NCBI GenBank assembly: GCA_015680685.1
Contig: MNCI01004153.1
Span: 84,310 to 148,309, forward strand
Reading direction: 5' to 3'
Length of the DNA stretch: 64,000 nucleotides
From: Gnetum montanum
Taxonomy: Eukaryota; Streptophyta; Gnetopsida; Gnetales; Gnetaceae
This document shows positions 10,829 to 20,783 of the stretch, in pieces. Under the pieces are notes generated by a model. It saw only the letters and a list, made by a program, of their open reading frames with translations, was not told where the DNA came from and did not search any database. The position numbers were made by a program, and so were the translations under genes. Position 1 is the first letter of the stretch, and every line of letters begins with the position of its first letter.

Positions 10829-12698
10829 AAAACTCGTGCTTGAGTTCTTTACAAAATATTGGGAAAGTATGGGATTATTGACTAATTGAAAGCTAACAAT
10901 GGAATGGGATGACAGACTCAACATGTCTAATGAATGGATCAATAAGCATATTACAACATTAGTGTTCATAACCATTATGGTGAACAGTTGTACATAAATG
11001 ACATCCAAGCATTTATTTGGTAGCTTGAAGAGAAAGAGAGAGAGAGAAAGAAGATGAAGTGTGTTGCTGCTAATGTCGAGATTGCGCCTTCTGCTATTTA
11101 TCCATAGCTACAACACCAAACTTGCTCCTTTCGTAAACACTCCAGTTCCGATCCATGCTAAGTGCTTCTTCCAAGCCTAGTCAATTGCTTGTATGATCGC
11201 CATATGCACACACAACACAGTCACAAATGAGCAAGGATAGATAAACCACAATGCAGTTAATACCTTGCCTTGATATGAAGTGCATTAGCTAAGTTGTGGT
11301 TATGGCAGAAACTGGTTCGGAGATTTATCACTAGTGACTACCCAAGGTGTAGGGGTTAGGAAAACAGTATAATGGAAAAAATTGAAAAAATTTAAAAATT
11401 TATGCTAAGGCCTCCATGACTAAGAGCAAACCTCCGATAGCTATAAGATGGAAAAATATGAGGAACAAGACAGATGGGAAAAATAACAATGGCAAGGCCA
11501 ATAATATGGATGTCAAAGATGGAGATGAAATGAGAAATGGTTGATTGTAGAGAATGTTTAAGGGAAAGAACTTAACAATTGCACCAAAAAGGAATGCCAA
11601 TGGGTCCTCCCCAAAGTAGGCTCATGCCCTTTATGCCGTGACAAACCCACAAAACAAAGAATTCGTAGGCTCTAGGAATGTCATTTGGAAGCAAGAGTTA
11701 AAAAATTTTCCATAAGAATTTACCAAGGAAAAACAATGCATCAACGAAAATATGGACGAATCATAAAACTGGCAATGAGGTGGAACATCGAAAGAAAGAT
11801 GGAGAGTAGAAATGGAATGGAATCCAAAGAGCAAGGTTGTGTAAAGTCCCTTATATATGTCATGGTTAATGTGAGTGAGTAGAACTCATTCCAAATCCAG
11901 ACTCAAACCAACCACATTCAGTGACCTCACATTAATGCACTTGGCCAATCCATCCTCTTAAAGCAACAAGAATGCCTCCACAAAGAGCGACCACCACCCC
12001 AAGGAGAGCGAGATGGAGAAGTAGGAAGTGAGAAAGGGCCTTAGTTAGAGGGAACCTTCAGGCATGGGTAACATGTCTTTCCAGTGCCATAACCAGTGCT
12101 TGTAGCCCATATTACTTTATTATGTCTAAGGGGTATGCTTTGAATTCTCAGTTTTTTTTTGTGCATGAGAACCACAACATGCAAAGACTTATTTTTATTC
12201 ACTCAACTTCCTAATATTTAATTAATTGCAGAATGGCAGAAAACCCAAGAAAAAGCATCCAAGCACCAAAGAGAATGGTCAACACAAATGCATTGAATCC
12301 CCTTGAGGTCACACCCTTTTCATCCCTATAACCAACCACCAATTTATTAACAAGTTTACTTAGAAAAAGGGTATTGAACAATTCCAAGCCAAAGGAGACC
12401 ATAGAGTTGTATGGATGAGTGGACGGCATGGACTCATTGCTTGTTTTACCAAAATAATCGTACCTTAATATCAACATCATAATTTAAAGGTAAAAATCAA
12501 ACATTAGCAATAAATATGGTATAATTGAATCCACCATCATGAACACTTATTGGCTGATGAATAAAAGTAAATCAAGCAAACAAAGGAATAGTAAAAATAT
12601 GAATGATGGTGTAAAACAAAAATAAGAAAATTTGGAAAAATGCGTAAAACAAAAATGTGTAAAACAAAAATTCAAAAATAATTGAGGACCTAGAACGA
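10811..12698 (-). other. P1 non-coding region between integrase and 3' LTR, with two conserved blocks
   Basis: 1.9 kb without a maintained reading frame. Three landmarks recur in the same order in all six elements. First is a T-rich tract (sense strand) at 12560-12690. Second is block 2 at about 12040-12125 (sense ...ACATGTTACCCATGCCTGAAGG). Third is block 1 at 11590-11660 (sense CTACTTTGGGGAGGACCCA). A GA-rich run, complement (TC)n, sits at 11033-11052. See findings for the blocks. Confidence 0.7.
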
Positions 12699-13960
12699 TT
12701 AACATAGGTGGCCATCTCCCCCACGATTGAGTTGGAAGGAGGAGATATGAAATAGTGAGTAGGGTTGTCCACCAACAAAGGTAGCATGTGTATTAGCTAT
12801 CCTAAGCTCATGGAAAGGTTTAGTTTGTTGCACGTTGATCAACAGCTCCTTGTCCAAGCTCTCAGGTTTGTATATCGTCATGGCCCTTGAAGGAAAAGTT
12901 GCATAAATAATATAAGGTCCTTCCCACAGTGTTTGAAATTTAGTATGTTGTGGCACATGTGTAGGATTCCTGTAGAGAACCTTATCTCTTGGTTAATATT
13001 TAACTTTCCTAATTCTTAGGTCATGACATTTTTTATTGAATGCCTTGTGCAATTCATTAGATGACAGGGCAACTAGTAAATTTTCATCTAGCAAGTTAAG
13101 GGTTACTAATCGTTGTTTCTATGCTAGATCAAGGTCAAGGTTGAGGTCATATGCCATGGATAGTGTATGGATCTCAGTTTGAATAGAAAGTGTCAAACTA
13201 TTTCCATACATTAACTTGTTGGGAGAGTAGCTTGTAGGGAGTTTACATGTGGAGCGGTATGCCCAAAGAGCATCATTCAATTTAGTGCTCCAGTCTCACC
13301 TATACTTGCTAATAGTTTTTATCAATATTTTCGTAATCTCCCTATTGGTGACCTCTACTTGACCGTTCTCTTGGAGGTGGTATGGTGTAGTCAATTTATG
13401 CTCAACCCCTAAGCGTTGCATTAATTTTTGAAAAGTTGCACTTGTGAAGTGTGTATCATTGTCTGAAATAAGTACACGTGGCACACCAAACCTATTCACA
13501 ATCTGTTGTTGAACAAATCATGTAGCTGTAGATGATGTACAATCTCTAATAGCAGTTGCTTCGGCCCATTTGGTTAGGTAGTCAATGACAACTACGATAT
13601 AAGCTTTCCCATTGGACATTGGTGTAATCAGCCCCATAAAATCAATTCCCCAAATGTCGAAGGGTTCTAACGGTTGGATTCATTGTTGTGGATCCTCCAT
13701 TTTGGCAATCATTCCCCCATCACGTTGATAGTGCTCACAAGATTAGATGAATTGATGAGCATCCCAAAACAATGTAGGCCAATAATATCCTATAAGCAAG
13801 ATCTTGATGGTTGTTCATCTCCTAGTGTAACGAACCCCACAAGGACCCTCTTGAGTGTCTTGGAGAACTCGTAGTTGAATAATATTGGGAACACACCATC
13901 AAACCAAGCCATCGAGACACACTTTGTAAAGTTGCCCATTGATCTTCATAAAGTACTTAG
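12699..13960 (-). pseudogene. P1 integrase
   Basis: Minus-strand translation shows the catalytic triad in context: D in 'IDFMG' (13650s), D in 'LISDNDTHF' (13460-13490) and E in 'NGQVEVTNREI' (13335-13370). The C-terminal GPY/F module reads 'TLWEGPYII' near 12905-12930. A remnant of the N-terminal zinc domain lies near 13725-13745 ('CEHYQRDGGM', where Tyr stands in place of the second Cys). There is no chromodomain. A few in-frame stops inactivate it. Integrase inserts the cDNA into the nuclear genome. In H this gene is the target of element C. Confidence 0.85.
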
Positions 13961-13964
13961 CTTG

Positions 13965-14400
13965 GTGAAGAAATTGTTATTTTTTCTTAAGGTTTAACTC
14001 TTGTGGTATTTGTTGGGTGAGGAGATAGATAAGAATGCTACTGTACCAATTTTTCTCCGTGGGTGATTGATTATTCACTACACCAACAGACAGGAATTCA
14101 TCAGGAAAATGATCAAAAATTGGATACTCATCCTCTTCGTTGTCCCATTGCAACCGAGATAAATGATCAGCAACTACATTCTCGATGCCTTTACGATCAA
14201 TCATTGTTAAATTGAACTCTTGTAGGATTACAAGCCATCGTATAATATGAGGGCTTACCATTGGCTTATTCATGAGGAACCAAATTGCACTATCATCTGT
14301 ATGTACATATACTTTATATCCCAATACATAGTGTCTAAAATTTTCTAGTGCAAACACTACAACTATTAATTCTTTCTTTGTGGTAGTGTAATTAAGTTGT
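13965..14400 (-). pseudogene. P1 RNase H
   Basis: An open stretch of 126 codons (13977-14357) begins 'FALENFRHYVLGYK', contains the 'VHTDDSAIWFLM' box with an active-site Asp, and ends 'VVADHLSRL', the usual C-terminal RNase H signature of Ty3/gypsy elements. The domain degrades the RNA strand during cDNA synthesis. Confidence 0.85.
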
Positions 14401-15420
14401 GCACCAGTGATACTTCTACTTACATAGTGGATGTAATAAGGATGCGTCTGGTCATCTAACTATGTAAGTACGGCTCCTAAGGCATAGTTGGACACATCAG
14501 TCATGATATGGAATGGTTTGGACCAGTCAGGAGCTTGTAGAATGGGTGTTTCTACTAGCTTCTGGTTTAGAGTTTGGAAAACTAGTTCGCATTTCCTGGT
14601 CCATTTGAAAGGTACATCCTTTTTCATTAATTCAACCAATGGTTTTACAACCTTTGAAAAGTTCTTAATAAATCTCCTATAGTAACTAGTGTGTCCAAGG
14701 AATGACTGAATATCTTTGATAGTTTCCAATTGATGGGTAATTCCTTAGATAACTTTGATTTTCTTGGGGTCTACCTCTATCCCTATGTGTGAGATTTTGT
14801 GCCCTAGTACTATGCCTTCTTGGACCTCAAATGGCTTTTTTGCTAGTTGAGCCTCAAATTGATTTCTACACATCCTTTTAGAACTTGCTTTAATCGATCC
14901 AAGGCTTGATCAAAGTTTGCTCCATAAGTGGAGAAGTCATCCATAAAGACCTCCATGCCATTCCCTATATACTATTGGAATATGCTTAGAACTAGTCATT
15001 GAAATGTTGCAGGGGCATTGCACAAGTTGAACGGCATCCGTTTGTATGAAAACGTTCCCCAAGGACTAGTGAACGTAGTCTTGGCTTGGTCTTCTGGGGC
15101 TATTTGTATTTGGTTATATTCGCTTTATCCATCTAGAAAACTATATTAGCAATGCGCTGCGATGGTGTCTAAGACTTGGTCGACAAATGGCAATGGAAAG
15201 TGATCTTTGAATGTTGTCATATTTAGTATTCTGAAATCTATGCACATCCTCCATTTTCCTCCCTTTTTAGGTAAAATAACTAAGGGGCTAACCCATTTAG
15301 TATTAGCAATGGGGAATATGAACCTAGCCTTGAGAAGCTGTTTGATTTTTTCCTTAACTGCTTGCTTCAGCTTTGGGTTCAATCACCTCTATAGTTGTTT
15401 TTGAGGCTTCATGGAGGGGT
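14401..15420 (-). pseudogene. P1 reverse transcriptase
   Basis: Starts with 'MNPKLKQAVKEKIKQLL' at 15382 and shows 'KWVSPLVILPKKGGKWRMC', 'FKDHFPLPFVDQVLD', a 'FLDG' box near 15125 and the catalytic 'EVFMDDF' near 14935-14960, which is intact. The thumb region reads 'IQSFLGHTSYYRRFIKNFSK' at 14660-14720. The frame changes once between 15146 and 14729 and stops occur, so it is dead. The sequence type (PKKGGKWR with FMDD) resembles plant Athila/Tat-like gypsy RTs. Confidence 0.88.
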
Positions 15421-15824
15421 CAACATAAATCCCATGTTGCCCAAGTGAAGGCTTTCAACCATTTATTTATCACCTTCAACAGTCTCTTTTTTTGTTGCGA
15501 AGCAAGCTTAGTGTTAATAATTACCTATTTTTCATTGTTAAGGAATGTGTATTTCATACCAATGGATAATGGTTTTAGCTCGAGGGGCTCCTAAAATTTT
15601 TCAGGGATTTCCAACTTCCCCCAGTTGATATTTTCAAGGCTAAGACTTGGAAGTTGGCAGTGGACTTACTCTAATGTGTCTATGCTATCAATGTAAGTGC
15701 AAGTCAAATCCTCAGTTGGTTCCATACATATGATTGAACTACTTTCTTAATCAGCTATCAGCCACTAGGTGCCTTCTTATCTTGTGGCTACTGCATATAG
15801 GCATCTTTGTATGTTGATCACTTG
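15421..15824 (-). pseudogene. P1 linker between protease and RT
   Basis: 400 bp of decayed pol coding sequence. It aligns with 37340-37850 of P2 and 62080-62560 of H. I recognise no domain; it would be the region connecting protease to RT. Confidence 0.55.
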
Positions 15825-16262
15825 TTCACATTAATTGCATGCAGGCAGTGCTAAACTTTGCACAAACCATAACCTCTGCACGCAATTACACCCCGTGTCA
15901 CTGTATGCAATACATGGAACTTTCTTCTTCTCGATCTTTCTGAATGTATTTTTCTTTGATATTTCTAAGAAAAGATCATAGATTTCTAGGCGTGCGTCGA
16001 TGGTGCTTAGCCATGCCCTTCCCATTATGATTGGGAAGTCCCCCTTAATATTATTCACTTGAATCACTAGTAAGTTAGCTGGGTACAACCACCCACAAAC
16101 AGTGGTGACAATGTCCTCCACTAGTCCCAACAGGACAGTGATGGATTGGTCGACCAACTCTAAATGGATGTTACTCTTTTTTAGCGGAGGCAGGTTCCAA
16201 GCTTTGTTCATTTCTTGAGAAATCAAGTTGACACTAGAACCTGAATCCAAAGGAGCCTTTGC
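15825..16262 (-). pseudogene. P1 aspartic protease
   Basis: An open stretch at 15831-16250 contains the retropepsin active site 'DSGSSVNLIS' at 16220-16250 and, downstream, 'FPIIMGRAWL' (16005-16035), the flap/ILG-equivalent of plant gypsy proteases. A Cys-rich tail 'DTGCNC' follows. The active site is intact. It would cleave the Gag-Pol polyprotein inside the particle. Confidence 0.85.
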
Positions 16263-18930
16263 ATGGTTTGTTTCCAGCGATTTATAGATATATCAGAGGA
16301 CTCCTAAGATTAGAGAATTTCCTAAGAAGATGGCCAGCCTTTATCCAATCGGTGACGACATGTGTTAGCATGACCATATGCGTTGAGTGCAGTGGTTTGG
16401 TTGAAGGAGGCTCCAAAGTTTTGATTGATATTGATGCATCTAAGGAATTAGCTGCTTGTGATTGCAAGGGCTTGGTTGGATTGTTGGTTCTAAAGAAAGG
16501 TCTTTTCTTCATGCGGTTGTTGGAACCAACTGTAGGTTGATAGTTAATAGCCCTTGTGGCATTACATTGCCGCAGCTGGGTAGGAATTTCACCTTGCATA
16601 ACTAGAGCAAGTGGTAATGAATCTATTGGTGGAAGAGATGTGGCCAGATGAGAAGGATGGTATGTTTGTGGAACATTACCCTTAGGAGAAGGAGTCCTAT
16701 AATACTCATGGGCTTGGTAGTAAAGTTGAGGAGTGACGTGACCAGTAGAGTCACATGAAGAGACTGGCTGCTACATGTAATATCCATACAGGTTAGGTTG
16801 CTGGTAAGGATACTATTACCTTGGTGGTGGCTTTCCCCATGATTGTGGGTATTTCCACTATTGATATTGCTCGATTGGTTGTGGTGGAGTTCCACTTGAA
16901 TAATATGTTAAAGGTTAGTGGAACTACCTTGGGTTACCTTGAGGATAAGGTAACCTTTAGGATGTTTGCCTTTTATTTAATTGTGGGTTGAGTGCATACA
17001 CCCAGACTCCTGCAGATGTGAGATTATAGGGAAACATCCCTTAGGATGGTCATATTGGCATATCTCGCATCCACTATCATTGTCTATATCTGAATCCACA
17101 ACTTCTTTGATGATGACAACTTTGCCCTTTCCTTTGCTATGTGCATGTTCAACATCTCTCTTTTTTCTTTTTTCACTACCTTGCTCTCTAAACTCCTCTA
17201 CTAATTTAAGAATAGTTTGAAATCTATTGTATAGGGAATGCCACATTTGATTTATTTTTGCTGATACTTCTAATGTCAACTTTTGGATAGGCAAAGTTTT
17301 CCTATTCACCATCTCCTTGAGTAGCGACTCTTCTTCAGCCTTACAAAATCTTACTCCCCTCTTCTGGAGGGAAGGATCTCTGTTACTCTTCTGTACTTTC
17401 TCTCTTTCGTAACTCACCTTCTTCCTTAGCAACTTGCTCAAATAGTCTTTGAATTGTATGGGACCTAAGCTCAGATAATCTTCCTTAGGCATAAGTCCCA
17501 AGGGTTCTTCGCATTTCATGCCTAATCCCATCTATGAGATGGCGTAGTTGATCCCTCTGCGAATAACCATGGCCAGGACAACGATGTAACAGTGCATAAT
17601 ATCGGCCCATGGCAGCATCCAAGGGTTCATGGCTTCCTTGTTTCCATCCTTAGATTTGCTTTCGTAGGTTGGACACTCAAAAGTAGGTTTGGTACTTATT
17701 GTTGAATAATTCTAACATGGTACTCCATCTACGAATGGATTCCAGTTCTAAGGACTGGTACCAACTTTCCACTTCTTTAACTAGTATCCGTGGGAAAAAC
17801 TTAAGTTTTTGCCATTCGCTTTCTATGTTTTGTAAGGCACATGCATCATGAAATGCTTATAGATGATTTTGAGGATGAGCATTATATCCCCCTTCAAATC
17901 GTGAGATGTTGTTCATATCTAATCTCTTGATCCTACTATCCTTTTGGTGCCTTGTTGGGATCCTAATGGCCTCAGTTATGTTTAACATAGTTTGAGTAGT
18001 GAGTATAGGTTCATCATGATCGTCTCGTCTATGGCGTCTATGATGCCTACATTGTTCCTTACTCTCTCTTCTTCTATGTTGTGATTCTCTAGAGTGCCAT
18101 CGTTCCCTTTCTTGGTTGTTTTGTTTATGACTTCCACTTTGCCTACCTTTATCCCCATGGTCCTTTTCTTTATAACTATGTTCAGATACTGAAGGAGAGG
18201 ATGAAGGAGATGATGAAGGTGAAGAAGAAGAACCATCATCATGATGATATCTACTACCTTCTCTTCGACGGTCTCGGCCTCAATCATGATTACGATCAAA
18301 ATATCCATCTTTATCATGTGTCCGTGTCCCTTTTTTGAACCCTTTGTGCCTATGGGTATTAGAACCTAGGTTAAGAATAATGGAATGAAGGTTTTGATAT
18401 ATATCCCCTTGGCCAAAGTCAAGGGGAGGAACATCATTGTATGGGAAATTGCCTTAGGCAGGTTCACCACCCTCATTTTTGCTTAAGACATGTGGGAAAT
18501 CTTGGGACCACTTACCCTTCAAAGACTTATGATGTCTCTCTTGTTGCAAGTCCCTTTAACACCATGTCTTCATGGGACAGTATTCTCTTGAGTCATGATC
18601 TTTCACAATGTATTATGCATGTAAGTGTTGCATGCCAATTTGTGTGAGAGCACGAAGAAGCATGCTTGGGACTAAACAATTGGGAGGTAACACTATGTTA
18701 CCTTCTAAGTCTCACCAATGTAGTTGTTCATGTTGATGGAGGATAAAGGTGAAGTCTGGTATATACTCATTGGGATGAATATATACCACTCGAAACTATT
18801 GAGGGACTGGCCGATCAACATCATGTGTATTATGTTGCTGATTATTTCCTATTTTAGACTTAGGTGGTAAAGCACTTTCATACGAAGAAGAAGAGATACT
18901 TGTCCGTTCAGTGTGCAATGTATTGTTTTC
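16263..18930 (-). pseudogene. P1 gag
   Basis: About 2.6 kb. The N-terminal part carries the 'HFDEYVPDF'-type block seen in P2 and C, then a Ser/Pro- and Arg/Asp/His-rich low-complexity stretch (18000-18300). The retrotransposon Gag core lies at 17500-17900 ('EVESWYQSLE', 'RYYALLHRCPGHGY', 'MRRTLGTYA'). A zinc-knuckle-like motif C-E-I-C-Q-Y-D-H-P-K-G-C is at about 17040-17075, with spacing CX2CX3HX3C rather than the usual CX2CX4HX4C. A Gln/His/Pro-rich tail leads to protease. Stops and shifts are frequent. A 126-codon Met/Ile/His-rich frame here is only a shadow of the true frame. Confidence 0.75.
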
Positions 18931-19010
18931 ATTTTCTCAACCAACCCTAAGGGTTTGTTCCAACAATGTGAATGATTTCCTGAGTTCTAATTAGCGCACA
19001 AATAATTAAG

Positions 19011-19028
19011 TCCCTGACAATGACACCA
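19011..19028 (-). other. P1 primer-binding site, tRNA-Asp type
   Basis: On the minus strand TGGTGTCATTGTCAGGGA starts one base inside the 5' LTR. The complement of the 3' end of plant tRNA-Asp(GTC) is TGGCGCCGTTGCCGGGGA. It matches 13 of 18, and all five differences are C-to-T or G-to-A. Confidence 0.85.
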
Positions 19029-19029
19029 A

Positions 19030-19892
19030 TGATGAGTGGTAAGGTACCCCTACACTCAACCATACGAAGACGAGCGTTTCATGCATGATCTAGTCGAATT
19101 TCAAGGACTAAGTGCTTATGTGCCTTTGTGGAACAAGGATGGGTTGGTTGATTGTTGTCTTTCCAAACTTACTTATATGTCATGATTGTATGATTAAGTA
19201 AGCTTGAGGCATATGATGTTTATATCTTTTATGTTTTTATGTCCTGTGCTAATAGGGAAGGAGAGAGATAACTAAGTGACTAATTTAACTTAACTATTCA
19301 GTAACTATGTTCTAACTAATCCTAACACCAACATCCATTCCCCCTTGCCATACACATCCTGAACTAGTACAACACTGCTAGGATTACCAAATGTTAATCA
19401 TTATTGGGGTACCAAGCGTTACACACATGCTCGAAGTGGTTGTACTGAGTGTATTTACTTAAGAAAGTGTAGGGTGAGAGAAGACATTCATTAACTAGAA
19501 AAGCATTTGATAAAATCAATTAACACTAATTAATCTATTTTGGATGCTGTAGGGTTTATCATAAAGTTCATCTTTATTGTCGTACACAAGGTGTGCGTAG
19601 GTACACAATGCTCGAATAAAGATTCGTTCACTTTATGACTCCTACTACAGGCACACAGAAATAATTCTAACTCTAGGAGGGAGAAAAGGTAAGAGTTTGG
19701 ATAAGGGTCTAACTAATTATTGCCAAACCAAGTGTGCCTACCTCTTATTTATAGGTAAGGAGACAGGTCCTGATATCAGGTATCCGACATTGCATGGTAC
19801 GCTCCAATATCATGGACCCGATATCGCGGATGCAATATCATGGCCCCAATATCGTAGATGCAATATCGCAGCCTTAATATCGCGATTCATCA
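19030..19892 (-). repeat. P1 5' LTR (type A) with promoter
   Basis: 863 bp. On the minus strand U3 begins TGATGAATCGCGATATT and holds seven to eight GATATC/GATATT units about 15 bp apart (19760-19890), then CTATAAATAAG (TATA) at 19744-19754 and AATAAAG near 19574. This is the likely transcription start region for P1. It is followed outside by ACTGG. Confidence 0.9.
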
Positions 19893-19897
19893 ACTGG

Positions 19898-20783
19898 CTT
19901 TGAGATCTCAGCATAGGATGCATTCTGGGCTTTATGAAGAACATCATTGGTGTATTCTAAGATTTTTGCTTATCTAGACAATCTTTTGATGAGGTAAGGA
20001 AATGACAATGTGAGTTTCCTTACCTTCTTCTCCTCAAACCTCCTTTGGATTTCTAAAAATAGAAAATGAGTTGTATTTTCTTAGAATTTCCCAATGAGGA
20101 TGAGGCTTACTCTTGCTACATAGGTGGAAATTCTATTTAGTCTCTTGGTGGGGAAAATATGATAGGTTCCAATCTTGAATTAAATCTTTTCTTCTGTAGA
20201 GAATGCACTATATTTCTTATCTATTGCTCCATAAGCTCTCTATAGCTACAACATCAGTGTCAGAACTTGTAGATATTTGTGTAAGATTGATCTTGACATT
20301 TGGAATATTGAGTCCCTTAGTGATTTCTTCTATTGAATAGGCCACTATGATTCCTTCAATTTTAATGGTGGCATCATATTGCTATTTTTCAAGAATTGGT
20401 AAACCTCCCCTAGGTACCATTCATCATTACATGTAAGCATGGGCCAAAGAGAAGAGGCTTGGAGTTACTCTCAAACATTAGCAAGTGCAAACTCCATGAA
20501 TGGTTCAAAATTTAATTCTAAAATGAATGTGGACATGATGGACATTTCTTGGATAACTTTGAGGCATGCATTCAATAGCGTGAACTTCTTTCCTTGCTCT
20601 TGAGTTGGTAGTGCTTTAGCTTGAGGTTGTGAAAAATGTTCCATTGTAGGTTTAGGGTAATGAAAATTGAAGGATTTAGCCTCTTAGTCAGCTTGTGGAG
20701 TGTACTTCCTAGCTTGTCCTCTTCTTTTGGATCTTTTACCCCTTTGTTGTGAGGGTCCTTCAACTATGCCTCTTTTAGTAGCC
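19898..20783 (-). pseudogene. ORF2 of element H, N-terminal segment
   Basis: Aligns with N1 26910-27813. It includes the region that in N1 reads 'TYHIFPKKGLNRISTYVARG' and a basic N-terminus (about 20700-20780). The expected ATG reads TTG here (near 20783). The domain resembles the 'putative plant transposon protein' family that I know from plant retrotransposons. Together with the three other pieces it makes 2775 bp of ORF2. Confidence 0.72.

Larger units (their letters stand above)
9970..19892 (-). mobile_element. P1: gag-pol Ty3/gypsy retrotransposon, complete ends, target duplication ACTGG
   Basis: A 9923-bp element on the minus strand with LTRs at 9970-10810 and 19030-19892. Both begin TGATGAG and end TTCATCA on the plus strand. 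ACTGG lies immediately outside both ends (9965-9969 and 19893-19897). It has a tRNA-Asp-like primer site and a polypurine tract in the right places. Gene order is gag, protease, RT, RNase H, integrase with a GPY motif and no chromodomain, as in Metaviridae. A 1.9-kb non-coding region follows integrase, and ORF2 is absent. By eye roughly one base in ten differs over the first 190 bp of the LTR pair, so it is an old insertion. Confidence 0.93.

Noticed and set aside
11631-11834. Small open frames of 60-90 codons in the non-coding regions of the elements
   Set aside because: They are not at matching positions or frames between the homologous copies and show no family motif.
17982-18317. His/Met/Ile-rich open frame of 111 codons, and the similar frames at 40105-40479 and 42911-43276
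   Set aside because: These are off-frame readings of the Arg/Asp/His- and Ser-rich part of gag. The frame carrying the conserved gag motifs is a different one.
19755-19892. CRISPR-like array from regularly spaced GATATC units
   Set aside because: The units are 6-10 bp palindromes with about 5-9 bp between them, sit inside LTR U3 in every copy, and no cas genes or prokaryotic context exist.
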